Positions 55,030 to 63,513 of a stretch of 64,000 nucleotides of DNA are shown in pieces (the stretch's first letter is position 1; each line of letters opens with the position of its first letter). Under the pieces are notes generated by a model. The model worked only from the letters and a program-made list of their open reading frames with translations. It made no database searches and was not told the DNA's origin. Source of the stretch: JBHIKY01 sp042139015 (lineage in GTDB: Bacteria; Bacillota; Bacilli; Bacillales; Marinococcaceae); NCBI RefSeq assembly GCF_042139015.1, contig NZ_JBHIKY010000001.1:254768-318767 (forward strand), read 5' to 3'. The translations under genes were made by a program, and so were the position numbers.

Positions 55030-56123
55030 AAAAAATAATTACGTGTTTTCTTCTTTCTTTACTTATTGTTACACCTGGCTGTGTTCAGCCGGAAATTATT
55101 GATGAAGTAGAGCTTATCCATGCACTGGGATATGATTGGGCCGGAGAAGATATGGTGGAGGGGTCCGTGAGCATCCCTTTATTTCAGGAAGAACAGGAGC
55201 TCCCGATGGCTAAAGGCTCGATGGCCAAAAGTGCGACCATTACGACCACTTCTCACACTAGTAAGGATCTTCGTGTAGAGCTGAGCGCGAGGTCTCCCAA
55301 AACATTTAACAGCAGCAAGCTGTCCGTAGTAATGTACAATGATGAATTAGCGGAAAGAGGAATTATGCGCCTGGTGGACACTCTGCGGCGTGATCCTGTG
55401 GTAGGGCGCCGCATTTATCTATGTGTAGTGAACGGAAATGTAAAGCAGCTTCTAACCACACAATCCCCTCTGGAGGATGAAGTTTCAAGCTATTTGTCCA
55501 GCCTTATCGATCAGAATATCGAATCCCAGGGTCTTCCCACCACTAACTTACATGTATTCTTATATAGATACTACGGCAGGGGAATGGACCCTTATCTTCC
55601 TATAATAGAGAAGGTGAATGATCAGATTGAATTAAAGGGCCTTGCGATTATGAAAGAAGACAAACTGGTCTCCACGATTAATTTAAAGGACGCCTTTGTC
55701 TTTAAGATGCTTGTCGAGCGTTTTAAAAGAGGCATGTACGAGGTAAACCTTGGGAAACACGAATTTGCGACCATTCAAAACCTTCAGGCTCACTCGACCT
55801 ATAAAATTAAACGCGGAAACCAGACTCCTGTTATTTCTGTCAACCTGGACATGAAGGGCTTCATTAATGAATATTCAGGCGAAAAATTGACTCCATCTAA
55901 AGTGAAACAAATCAAAAAGAAAGTGAAAAGGGAAATTCAACAAAATGCCGAAAAATTGATCAAAGAATTTCAAGAACAGGAAGTCGATCCGATCGGCTTT
56001 GGAGATCAAGTAAAAACACGTACTCGGCAATGGGACGAGAAGAATTGGAATGAAAAATACCCCGATCTTGATATTCAAGTGACTACAAATGTTCAAATTG
56101 TTCATTCCGGGGTGTCCGATTAA
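55026..56123 (+). CDS. Spore germination receptor C subunit (GerAC family lipoprotein), second operon
   Basis: A 365-residue lipoprotein (signal MKKIITCFLLSLL, lipobox VTPGC), then the GerAC pattern IIDEVELIHALGYDW and a C-terminal FINEYSGEKLTPSKVKQIKKK helix. The ATG at 55026 overlaps the gerB-type stop by 4 bp. An overlapping longer frame beginning at 54759 is only the wrong-frame read of the gerB gene. Confidence 0.92.
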   Translation: MKKIITCFLLSLLIVTPGCVQPEIIDEVELIHALGYDWAGEDMVEGSVSIPLFQEEQELPMAKGSMAKSATITTTSHTSKDLRVELSARSPKTFNSSKLSVVMYNDELAERGIMRLVDTLRRDPVVGRRIYLCVVNGNVKQLLTTQSPLEDEVSSYLSSLIDQNIESQGLPTTNLHVFLYRYYGRGMDPYLPIIEKVNDQIELKGLAIMKEDKLVSTINLKDAFVFKMLVERFKRGMYEVNLGKHEFATIQNLQAHSTYKIKRGNQTPVISVNLDMKGFINEYSGEKLTPSKVKQIKKKVKREIQQNAEKLIKEFQEQEVDPIGFGDQVKTRTRQWDEKNWNEKYPDLDIQVTTNVQIVHSGVSD

Positions 56124-56149
56124 GCTGGTTTTTGTTGATTTCATCCCTC

Positions 56150-56265
56150 CAGGCGGACGCTTTCCGTGGGGCTTAATCCTGTCTCAGCAAAGCTTCGCCA
56201 GAATGGATTTTCAGACGGCGCTGCTCCCTACGGAGGGAGTAGCCGCCTTGCGTTCTTCAATCTAA
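56150..56265. repeat. GC-rich intergenic element with long hairpin
   Basis: The gap between the ger operon and tRNA-Thr holds a GC-rich segment containing a long hairpin (56217-56229 with 56234-56247, inner CTCCCT-acgg-AGGGAG). It begins GGCGGACGCTTTCCG, the look of dispersed Bacillaceae intergenic elements. It may also end ger transcription. Confidence 0.5.
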
Positions 56266-56293
56266 GTATTTTTAACGTACTATCTTATCATTT

Positions 56294-56330
56294 TAAAAAA
56301 ACAAGGGCTCCGATTTAGTCGAAACCCTTG
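56294..56330 (-). terminator. Terminator of tRNA-Thr
   Basis: CAAGGG/CCCTTG (56302-56307 with 56325-56330) with additional inner pairing, then seven T on the minus strand. Confidence 0.8.
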
Positions 56331-56348
56331 CAGTAGCAACAATATGTA

Positions 56349-56424
56349 TGGAGCTTCCTAGCGGGCTTGAACCGCTGACCTCATCCTTACCATGGATGCG
56401 CTCTACCAACTGAGCTAAGGAAGC
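56349..56424 (-). tRNA. tRNA-Thr (anticodon GGT)
   Basis: Complete 76-nt cloverleaf with encoded CCA; anticodon loop ATGGTAA; acceptor GCTTCCT pairs with AGGAAGC. It is a single gene with its own terminator. Confidence 0.94.
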
Positions 56425-56542
56425 TTATGGAAGAATTTCATCAAGAAACTTTGACTGCATATTGTATATTATCACTGTCACACGTAGTGGTCAAGGGATA
56501 TTTGCGGAAGTTTTGACAGAAAATTTTTGTATGAAAGAAACG

Positions 56543-56586
56543 TAAAACAGCCAACCTTTCGACGGAGCAAAAGATTGACTGTTTTC
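56543..56586 (-). terminator. Terminator of the second sugar ABC operon
   Basis: AAAACAG/CTGTTTT with inner paired blocks and two mismatches (56543-56558 with 56571-56586), just past the DUF624 stop at 56591. Confidence 0.7.
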
Positions 56587-56590
56587 TTAT

Positions 56591-57268
56591 TCAGTTTTCC
56601 TGAACTGGCTTCCAAGCCGTCTTGCTCAATCCCCATTTTTCCTGTTTTCTTTCGGCCCGCTGTATGGCACTCCTTCCTATTTTCATGTTAATCAAAGCCA
56701 GGAGAGGGATGGCGAAAAACAGTGCTGCAGCCGGCATAATAAATAGAAGAAATAAGAGAACCGCTGCGGAGGCCGCTATGTTTAGAAATGCATAAGGGAT
56801 AGAGGCCAATCCGATCAGCATAGCGTCCTTCATCTGCCCGGGCAGGGGCTTTTCAAAGGAGACTGCTGTTGGAAATATAAATAAAAGGAAAAGTAGATAC
56901 AGTACTGCTAATAACGAGAATATAAACGTGAGGACGAAGCCTGCCGCATGATCGATGCCCGATGCGATATAAAGATCCAAACCAAGAAATCCACCGGTCC
57001 CTATCAGCACCACACCGATCAGGTTTGCTTTTCGAAAGCTATTGCGAAAGGTTTTCTTAAAGGTGACAAACGTGCCTTCACCTTGATCGAACCCTTCCGT
57101 TTCCCATTTACGAATTACTTCATATAAAGCCATCGTCGCTGGAAAAATTCCGAAAAGGACGCCGCCGGCCAAAGAAAAGCCAATCCACAGCGCATTCACA
57201 TACGCTATTTGAATAATGACATCGATTGCTAGGTGCAGCATGTTTTTTGTATCACCGTTTTTTCCCAT
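56591..57268 (-). CDS. DUF624 (YesL-family) membrane protein, second copy
   Basis: A 225-residue protein with five membrane segments and the DUF624 features WIGFSLAGGVLFGIFPATMAL and FRKANLIGVVL. It is a paralogue of the gene at 23695. Last gene of the second sugar ABC operon, 18 bp after the permease. Confidence 0.82.
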   Translation of the reverse strand: MGKNGDTKNMLHLAIDVIIQIAYVNALWIGFSLAGGVLFGIFPATMALYEVIRKWETEGFDQGEGTFVTFKKTFRNSFRKANLIGVVLIGTGGFLGLDLYIASGIDHAAGFVLTFIFSLLAVLYLLFLLFIFPTAVSFEKPLPGQMKDAMLIGLASIPYAFLNIAASAAVLLFLLFIMPAAALFFAIPLLALINMKIGRSAIQRAERKQEKWGLSKTAWKPVQEN

Positions 57269-57286
57269 CTTTTTTCCTCTCCTTTC

Positions 57287-58138
57287 TTATCCTTTTATAC
57301 CTGAGAAGCTTACGCCTTTGATGATCTGTTTTTCGAAAATAAGAAAGGCAATAATTACAGGCAGAGAAGCGAGTGCATTTACCGTCATTGGTTCCACATA
57401 CGTGTCGGTGTAGGCGGAATTAAATACTGGAATACCAACCGGGAGTGTATACAGACTTTCTGAAACGATCGCGAGATATGGCCACAAAAAGTTGTTCCAG
57501 GAAGCGATAAAAGTCAGTATACCGATTGCCGCCATCGCTGGCCTAGCCAATGGAAGCACGATGTTCCAATACAGCCGCCAGTCAGCACATCCATCGATTT
57601 TGGCGCTTTCAATCAGCTCATCCGGGACTCCGTCAAAAAAGCTTTTTAAAATAACTACACCGAGCGGGGTTGCGACCATCGGCAGCACGAGACCGCCATA
57701 GGTGTCGAGCATATTCATATCGCCGACGATTTCAAACAGCGGAATAATCATCGCTTCGCCCGGCACCATCAGCCCGGCTAAAAAGAATACAAAGATGAAG
57801 CGGCGGTATGGAAAATCCATTTTTGATATAGCAAACGCTGCCAGTGACGTGAGAATTAACGTCACAATTGTTGTGATCACCCCGACAACAAAGCTGTTCC
57901 ACGTCCATAAAAACACGTCGCTACCGCTAATAATTTTAATGTAATTTTCTAACGTATATGGCGGTAGAAACCATGCCAGCGGCTCCGTTGAGACAGCGTT
58001 GATCGGTTTTAATGATACAAACAGCATCCAGACAATCGGAAAAATGAATACTAATGCCACAATAAGCGCGATAATTACCTTTACTAAATGAAAGGGATCT
58101 CTCTTTTTTTCCAGTAAGGTTTGGCCGTTTTTACTCAT
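57287..58138 (-). CDS. Carbohydrate ABC transporter permease (MalG/AraQ type)
   Basis: A 283-residue permease with six membrane segments and EAA loop IESAKIDGCADWRLYWNIVLP. Its start overlaps the stop of the preceding, frameshifted permease by 4 bp (ATGA), so its translation may depend on ribosomes reaching that stop. No ATPase is encoded nearby. Confidence 0.9.
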   Translation of the reverse strand: MSKNGQTLLEKKRDPFHLVKVIIALIVALVFIFPIVWMLFVSLKPINAVSTEPLAWFLPPYTLENYIKIISGSDVFLWTWNSFVVGVITTIVTLILTSLAAFAISKMDFPYRRFIFVFFLAGLMVPGEAMIIPLFEIVGDMNMLDTYGGLVLPMVATPLGVVILKSFFDGVPDELIESAKIDGCADWRLYWNIVLPLARPAMAAIGILTFIASWNNFLWPYLAIVSESLYTLPVGIPVFNSAYTDTYVEPMTVNALASLPVIIAFLIFEKQIIKGVSFSGIKG

Positions 58139-59006
58139 ATGATCCTCCCCCCTCGTCCGCCGAATCGGAGCTGAACAATCGATAACAGCAGCAGCAGAAT
58201 AAATAGAATATAGGACATGGCCGCCGCATAGCCAAGGTCTGAGCGTTCAAATCCCATTTCATAAATATATTGGATGATTGGTCTGGTGGAAGTCCCCGGC
58301 CCGCCATCGGTAATTAATAAGATCTGAGCAAACACTTTAAAGGAGGCAAGCACCTGCAGCAGCAGCACAATTCTTGCGATCGGAAACAGCTGCGGCAGTG
58401 TGATAGACCAGAACATGCTCATCCGGGTCGCTCCGTCTACCTCCGCTGCCTCGTACAGGTCATCCGGTATATCCTGCAGGGCGGAATCATATTAAAACCG
58501 ACTGTCCACCAAAGTGTCACCACAATAATCGTCACCCAGGCAAGCGAAGGAGTGTCAAGCCAGAATGGTTCAATATCAAAGCCAAACATTTGAATTACAT
58601 TATTGATGACTCCGTTATAGGGCTGCGCCATAAAAATCGCTACATATGAAATAACGGAAACAGATAAAATACTCGGAACAAAATAGGCTCCCCGGAACAA
58701 CGTTTTCATTTTAGAATTAATATTTGCAAGCAGAGCCAGAACGAGAGCAAGAATTACCATGCCCGGTGTAGATAATACGACAAACAAGGTCGTATTTCGA
58801 AACGCTTCCCAGAAGTTTGGGTCTGTAAATAACCGTGTATATTGATCGAAGCCGATGAATTCCTGTTGTTCAATTAATGTCCATTCAAAAAAGCTCATCT
58901 GCATCCCTTTGAAGATGGGATACACGGTGAACAGTAAATAAGCAATTAGAAATGGAAGGAGAAACGGAATCGGCCGCAATTGTTTTTTCCAGTACGATTT
59001 TTCCAC
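58135..59006 (-). pseudogene. Carbohydrate ABC transporter permease (MalF/AraP type), frameshifted
   Basis: Residues 1-174 of a normal six-segment permease read in one frame from 59006 to WWTVGFNMI. The rest (LQDIPDDLYEAAEVDGATRM with the EAA loop, to FGGRGGRII) continues in another frame to 58135. The break is at about 58479-58486. Only 5 nt stand where about 15 would encode the usual LFLAGL-type residues, so a deletion near 10 nt is the simplest cause. Either the importer is inactive in this strain or the assembly has an error here. Confidence 0.85.
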
Positions 59007-59035
59007 GAAAATAACTCCTTTCTATCCCGTTTTCA

Positions 59036-60313
59036 TTAATTGACAATGGCTTCTAATTCATTCACCATATCGTCTATTCCCTGCTCGGGACTGACACGGT
59101 CTGCTAGAATTTCATCAATGCTGCGTGTCATTTCTGTTTCTGCTGGTCTGTAATAAATAGTTTTCGGTGGATATTCAACATAATCGGCCACTTCCGCATA
59201 TTCGGAGCGGTTCGGCATTGCATTAAACTCGTCCGACTCAACCGTTTCATTATCTGCGGGGATATGACCTGCTTCTGTCCAAGTTAACCCACCTTGTGTC
59301 GTCACGTATTCGATAAAATCCATCGATGCCTGCTGTCTTTCGGTATTCGTATCATCCTTGATCGGCATAATCAGCGTGTGAGAATCACCCCAGGCCGCTT
59401 TTTCGCCAAATACCGACGGAATGGGATAGGCCTGAATATTTAAGTCGGTCGCTTCAAACGTTCCTGTCCCCCACACTCCTGTCATAATTCCAACGGTTCT
59501 TTCGCTTTGAAAATCCTGAAAAAAGTCAGCTGAATTAAGGGGTATCAGCTCTTCTTCATAATAGAAGCTTTTCAAATACTTCACCGCTTCTACTGCAGTC
59601 TCTTTATCAAGGGAAACTTTGACGTCATTTAAATCTTCTGCATCAAAGATTGGTGTTCCGCCCATCTGATGGTAAAATGCCCACCATAACCTGTAGGCGT
59701 CCGCTCCCCCTGTCGACAATGCGATGGGACTTGCTTCCATCCCTTCGTCATTAGGACGTCCTAAAAATTCTAAAAATGATTCCGGCGATTCTTCTTCCAG
59801 CAGCAATTCTCCGTTTTCATCCACCATGCCGGCTTCTTCTGCTAAATCGGTATTAAAATACATGATCATAGGGTGCGTATCGAGCGGCACAGCATGTCGT
59901 TCTCCTTCTACTTCAATCGAATCTACGATATTTTCGTTATAGGTTTCCCAGTCTAAGCCCGCTTCCTCTGCGATTGAATCAAGCGGCATTGTCAGCCCCT
60001 GATTGACCAAATCAGGAAGCACCGCCGCGTGGCTGACTGCCACATCCGGACCTCGATCGGCCACGACACTTGTCGTCAGCTTTGTATAATACTCATCATA
60101 ATCCTGCAGTACTACATTGACATAGACATCATCCTGGCTTTCATTGTAATCGTCGACAATTTCCTGCATAAAATCGAGGTCGCCGCCGCCAAATAACACC
60201 CAGTAATCAATCTGAACCCTGCCGTCTCTGGTTGTCTGAGAGTCCTCCCCGCAGCCTGCGAGCAGCAGCATAAGAAGACCGGCCATTAGCCATATGATAC
60301 TTTTCTGCTTCAT
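59036..60313 (-). CDS. Extracellular sugar-binding lipoprotein of an ABC importer
   Basis: A 425-residue lipoprotein (lipobox LAGCG) of the UgpB/MalE-type solute-binding family: EIVDDYNESQDDVYVNVVLQDYDEYYTKL, then GPDVAVSHAA near residue 85 and TGVWGTGTFEA. It is the first gene of the second sugar operon. A cre site lies just upstream, predicting glucose repression. Confidence 0.9.
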   Translation of the reverse strand: MKQKSIIWLMAGLLMLLLAGCGEDSQTTRDGRVQIDYWVLFGGGDLDFMQEIVDDYNESQDDVYVNVVLQDYDEYYTKLTTSVVADRGPDVAVSHAAVLPDLVNQGLTMPLDSIAEEAGLDWETYNENIVDSIEVEGERHAVPLDTHPMIMYFNTDLAEEAGMVDENGELLLEEESPESFLEFLGRPNDEGMEASPIALSTGGADAYRLWWAFYHQMGGTPIFDAEDLNDVKVSLDKETAVEAVKYLKSFYYEEELIPLNSADFFQDFQSERTVGIMTGVWGTGTFEATDLNIQAYPIPSVFGEKAAWGDSHTLIMPIKDDTNTERQQASMDFIEYVTTQGGLTWTEAGHIPADNETVESDEFNAMPNRSEYAEVADYVEYPPKTIYYRPAETEMTRSIDEILADRVSPEQGIDDMVNELEAIVN

Positions 60314-60345
60314 TTCATCCCCCTCCTTCAGAATTTTCTATTAAT

Positions 60346-60359
60346 TGAAAGTGCTTTCA
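60346..60359. promoter_or_regulatory. Catabolite-responsive element (cre) of the second sugar operon
   Basis: TGAAAGTGCTTTCA, near-palindromic and matching the CcpA consensus, about 35 bp upstream of the binding-protein gene. Confidence 0.7.
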
Positions 60360-60365
60360 TTTTGT

Positions 60366-60413
60366 AGAAAAAAAAGCAGCAATAACCCAGTCCTTTCTCC
60401 GTGATATTGCTGC
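60366..60413 (-). terminator. Terminator of the GH2 gene
   Basis: GCAGCAATA/TATTGCTGC (60376-60384 with 60405-60413) then eight T on the minus strand, separating the GH2 gene from the ABC operon. Confidence 0.9.
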
Positions 60414-60426
60414 ATTTTTCTTGTGA

Positions 60427-62193
60427 TTACCGTTTTGAATCATTAATTTTCTTTATCTTGTCCATGGCGATTTTTGGTGTTCGGTCCTCTTTTAACAAGC
60501 CGTTAATTTCCTGCTGAACGTCAGTCGTCTGCGTATAGCAGTACCCTACAATATACGGCAGCGCTTTAATCGCATCGGTAATCGATTGATACCGCTGTAA
60601 AAATTCTTCCTCCGAATCGACCTGGTGTCCGTAGCCCCAGCCACTTCCTTCGTTAAAAGCAATGCCTCCGTATTCGCTGATAATGACCGGCTGTCCTTTA
60701 TATTGATAACCTTCGGCGAGGGCGTATTTATTGTTATTATGCGAAATCCGGTTCTCGACAATGTCATTTTTATTTTCGTAACGCCTGGTGAAAACGTCTC
60801 CTGCTTCCTCATAGTCATGAAAGGTTAATATATCAGAAATCGTATGCTCCCATCCGTCATTGACGACGACCGGCCGCTCGGAATCGATCGTTTTCGATAA
60901 ATAATAAATCGATTCTGTAAATTTCTGTTGTTTATTATCATGAGAAATATTCGGAACACCCCATGACTCATTGAATGGCACCCAGGTTACGATGGAAGGA
61001 TGGTTATAATGCTGCTCCATGATCGCCATCCATTCCTCGGTGAAATTTTTGACTGCTTCATCGGTAAATTCGTACGCGGCGGCCATCTCCGACCAGACCA
61101 ACAGGCCTTTTTTGTCGCACCAGTATAAAAACCGCTCATCTTCAAGTTTTTGGTGCTTTCTTACGCCGTTAAAGCCCATAGCTATCGTTTTATCAATATC
61201 CTCAAGCATCGCTTCATCCGACGGCGGAGTCAGCATTGTCTCTTTCCAATATCCTTGATCAAGCAGGAGCTTTTGATATACCGGCCGATTATTCAAGAGC
61301 ACCTGACCGTCCTTAATCGACACCTTGCGCATGCCGAAATACGATTCGACATGATCAACCAGCGCGTCATCAACGTATAAGGAAAAGCTGACATCGTAGA
61401 GATGCGGATGCTCCGGGGTCCAATGAAGCACCTTCCATTCATGAATCTCGGCAAGTAGATCAACGGTCATGCTCGCGTGCTTTAGGGTTGGAGTGAATGA
61501 AAAGTGTTTTACTTCTTCCCCTTTAAAGCTAATTTTTGTCTCTACCTTCCTGCGGCTGCCACTTTCTCCTGCGAACGAATAATCGAATGTGATACTGTTC
61601 GTATCAATATCCGGTGTCATTTTCACATTCTGAATGCTTTCTTCGTGTAAAAATTCAAGCCAGACCGTCTGCCATATCCCCGTTGTCTGTACATACCAGC
61701 AGCCAAAATTCTCATCACGCCAGCGCTGCTTTCCGCGCGGCTGGGAGCAGCTTTGACTGTCCTCTGCTTTGACAACAAGCTGGTTGCTTCTACTCTCCGA
61801 AAGCGCTTTCGTAATATCGAATGAAAATGCAGCATTGCCGCCGGCATGGTCCCCAATGTACTGCCCGTTCACCCACACTTTCGTTAAATAATCAGAAGCT
61901 TGGAACCGTAATATGGCTCGCTTCCCGGATTCTTTTTCCGGAACTGTAAATGAACGCTCGTACCATACGTATGGATGAAAGGTCGTATCCCCAATTCCGC
62001 CCGCTTCTGTTTCATATGTAAAAGGCACTTGAATGGTATGAGAAAGTTTTGAACCCTCCTGCCATTTTTTGTTTTCCCCTTCATTTTGATCATCAAAATC
62101 AAAGGACCATGCTCCATTTAAATTCATCCAGGAATTTCGTTTGAATTGTGGACGCGGATATTCTGTTCGTTGAAACGCAAAGTTTTCATTCAT
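60427..62193 (-). CDS. Glycoside hydrolase family 2 protein
   Basis: A 588-residue exo-glycosidase with GH2 layout: N-terminal jelly-roll (MNLNGAWSFDFDD, FHPYVWYERSFTVPE, YLTKVWVNGQYIGDH), an immunoglobulin-like middle domain, and the TIM barrel with acid/base Glu in VPFNESWG and nucleophile Glu in ISEYGG. No signal peptide, so it acts inside the cell. The ATG at 62193 follows AAAGGAG; the longer frame starts in a basic non-homologous stretch. It could be a beta-galactosidase, glucuronidase or arabinopyranosidase. Confidence 0.9.
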   Translation of the reverse strand: MNENFAFQRTEYPRPQFKRNSWMNLNGAWSFDFDDQNEGENKKWQEGSKLSHTIQVPFTYETEAGGIGDTTFHPYVWYERSFTVPEKESGKRAILRFQASDYLTKVWVNGQYIGDHAGGNAAFSFDITKALSESRSNQLVVKAEDSQSCSQPRGKQRWRDENFGCWYVQTTGIWQTVWLEFLHEESIQNVKMTPDIDTNSITFDYSFAGESGSRRKVETKISFKGEEVKHFSFTPTLKHASMTVDLLAEIHEWKVLHWTPEHPHLYDVSFSLYVDDALVDHVESYFGMRKVSIKDGQVLLNNRPVYQKLLLDQGYWKETMLTPPSDEAMLEDIDKTIAMGFNGVRKHQKLEDERFLYWCDKKGLLVWSEMAAAYEFTDEAVKNFTEEWMAIMEQHYNHPSIVTWVPFNESWGVPNISHDNKQQKFTESIYYLSKTIDSERPVVVNDGWEHTISDILTFHDYEEAGDVFTRRYENKNDIVENRISHNNNKYALAEGYQYKGQPVIISEYGGIAFNEGSGWGYGHQVDSEEEFLQRYQSITDAIKALPYIVGYCYTQTTDVQQEINGLLKEDRTPKIAMDKIKKINDSKR

Positions 62194-62318
62194 CTTCTCA
62201 TTTCTCCTTTTTTCTCCATATTTATGTTTCTTTTTTGGTTGTTTTCTGTTTTTTCTTATCATTTGATGTTAATGCAAGAATAAGGGGATTTTGTTCAACA
62301 GTCAATAGTTTTTTATTG

Positions 62319-62348
62319 TTATTTTGTTTTAAAACAATTATTTTGTTT
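62319..62348. promoter_or_regulatory. Palindrome and direct repeat upstream of the GH2 gene, candidate operator
   Basis: The perfect palindrome TTGTTTTAAAACAA (62324-62337) lies within two copies of TTATTTTGTTT (62319-62329 and 62338-62348), 19 bp apart. It sits between the regulator gene and the GH2 gene, a suitable site for the neighbouring ArsR-like regulator. Confidence 0.45.
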
Positions 62349-62403
62349 CATTAAAAGTTTTGCTTCTGTCCTTTTCGTGCCATTCTCATGAACAAAAACG
62401 ATT

Positions 62404-62440
62404 AAAAAACTACCTTATCGCGCACTGCAATAAGATAGTT
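62404..62440 (-). terminator. Terminator of the ArsR-like regulator gene
   Basis: AACTA-C-CTTAT/ATAAG-A-TAGTT (62408-62418 with 62430-62440), then TTTTTT on the minus strand. Its arm overlaps the regulator stop codon. Confidence 0.75.
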
Positions 62441-63371
62441 ATGATTTTGCATATAAAATTTTTAATTGTAAGTCCTGAGGATAGTCCCCCAGCTCCGACC
62501 CAAAAATATTTATTCCGCCTTTATGGACGGCATCATCCTTTATTCCAATTTTGACGGATAAGATCGAATTGCTGCCGACGAGGAGATCATTTACCGTCGA
62601 ATTTGACAGAAACACATCATCGATCGTCGTTTGCTCCTCCGTGATTTTCCATGTTTTTAAGACACCGTATTGCGTATTTGTCGAGGTTCCCCAGGCCCCG
62701 GTATTCAAACTGCCCGGCCGGTCCCCAAAATCTCCTGGACTTGTCCATGTGCCAATATCGACCTGATTCATCCAGACAGTAATATCAGAAGGCCAATTAT
62801 GATCATAATTGGGTGCCTCCGAGCATATTTCCGCTGAAAACTCTATCTCTTTTATTTTGACATCGTTTGGAATAATGATGGGAAATTTGTATTCAAAATA
62901 GCCCTTGCGCGTCCAAATCAGATGCGCCCGGGTCCGAATCGGATTATAAAAATGAACAGGATCATCCTCAGGCACTAATACCCCGTCAGCATTGGCCATT
63001 CCACAGGTAGGTGATACCTGAAAATCCACATAATGCCCGATCGGCATCTCCATTTCAAAGCTTTCCCGATGCTTCATCGGATGCTCCGGCGGACTATTCA
63101 ATTGAATATGAATGTCATCAAAGTTCCTCGTACATACCTTCATTACCCCTCTTTTGGCAGGGCGGAGCTCGGTAATCACGAGAAATGCCTCTTCGAGTAC
63201 TTTAATATGGGAGGCTGCAGTCGACAGAGGAATGTCGAGTTCCCGGCCTAATTCATGTATATTCATCGTACGTTTGTTTAAAAGATTTATCATTTTTAGA
63301 CGAATTTCTGATGATAATGCGTGAGACACCAGTTTTAGTTTGTCTAATTCGTTTATGGACAGCTCTAACAA
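62439..63371 (-). CDS. ArsR-type HTH regulator with a C-terminal beta-sandwich domain
   Basis: A 310-residue regulator. The N-terminal winged helix (residues ~10-85) has SHALSSEIRLKMINLL, MNIHELGRELDIPLSTAASHIKVLEEA. The remaining ~220 residues are beta-rich with many Trp and Asp (PSDITVWMNQVDIGTWTSPG) and resemble a carbohydrate-binding sandwich. It is far longer than metal-sensing ArsR proteins (~100 residues) and is likely a sugar sensor controlling the GH2/ABC genes. The start is taken as TTG, six bases after GAGGTG; the GTG at 63380 lies inside that site. Confidence 0.8.
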   Translation of the reverse strand: MLELSINELDKLKLVSHALSSEIRLKMINLLNKRTMNIHELGRELDIPLSTAASHIKVLEEAFLVITELRPAKRGVMKVCTRNFDDIHIQLNSPPEHPMKHRESFEMEMPIGHYVDFQVSPTCGMANADGVLVPEDDPVHFYNPIRTRAHLIWTRKGYFEYKFPIIIPNDVKIKEIEFSAEICSEAPNYDHNWPSDITVWMNQVDIGTWTSPGDFGDRPGSLNTGAWGTSTNTQYGVLKTWKITEEQTTIDDVFLSNSTVNDLLVGSNSILSVKIGIKDDAVHKGGINIFGSELGDYPQDLQLKILYAKS

Positions 63372-63513
63372 GGGGACCACCTCTGCGAAATATGTCTGGA
63401 ATGCCGTGGCGCGGAGCAGCGCTTTGATAATTGTTCATAATTATAACATTAAATCAATTACTATTTTATCACTAATCCAAATTTCTTGTTGGAAATAGGT
63501 TTTCAGCTCGGGT

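Noticed and set aside
61798..61811. Perfect cre-like palindrome CGAAAGCGCTTTCG inside the GH2 gene
   Set aside because: It lies about 390 bp inside the coding frame, away from any promoter, and lacks the TG...CA ends of the strongest sites. A roadblock role is possible but unsupported.
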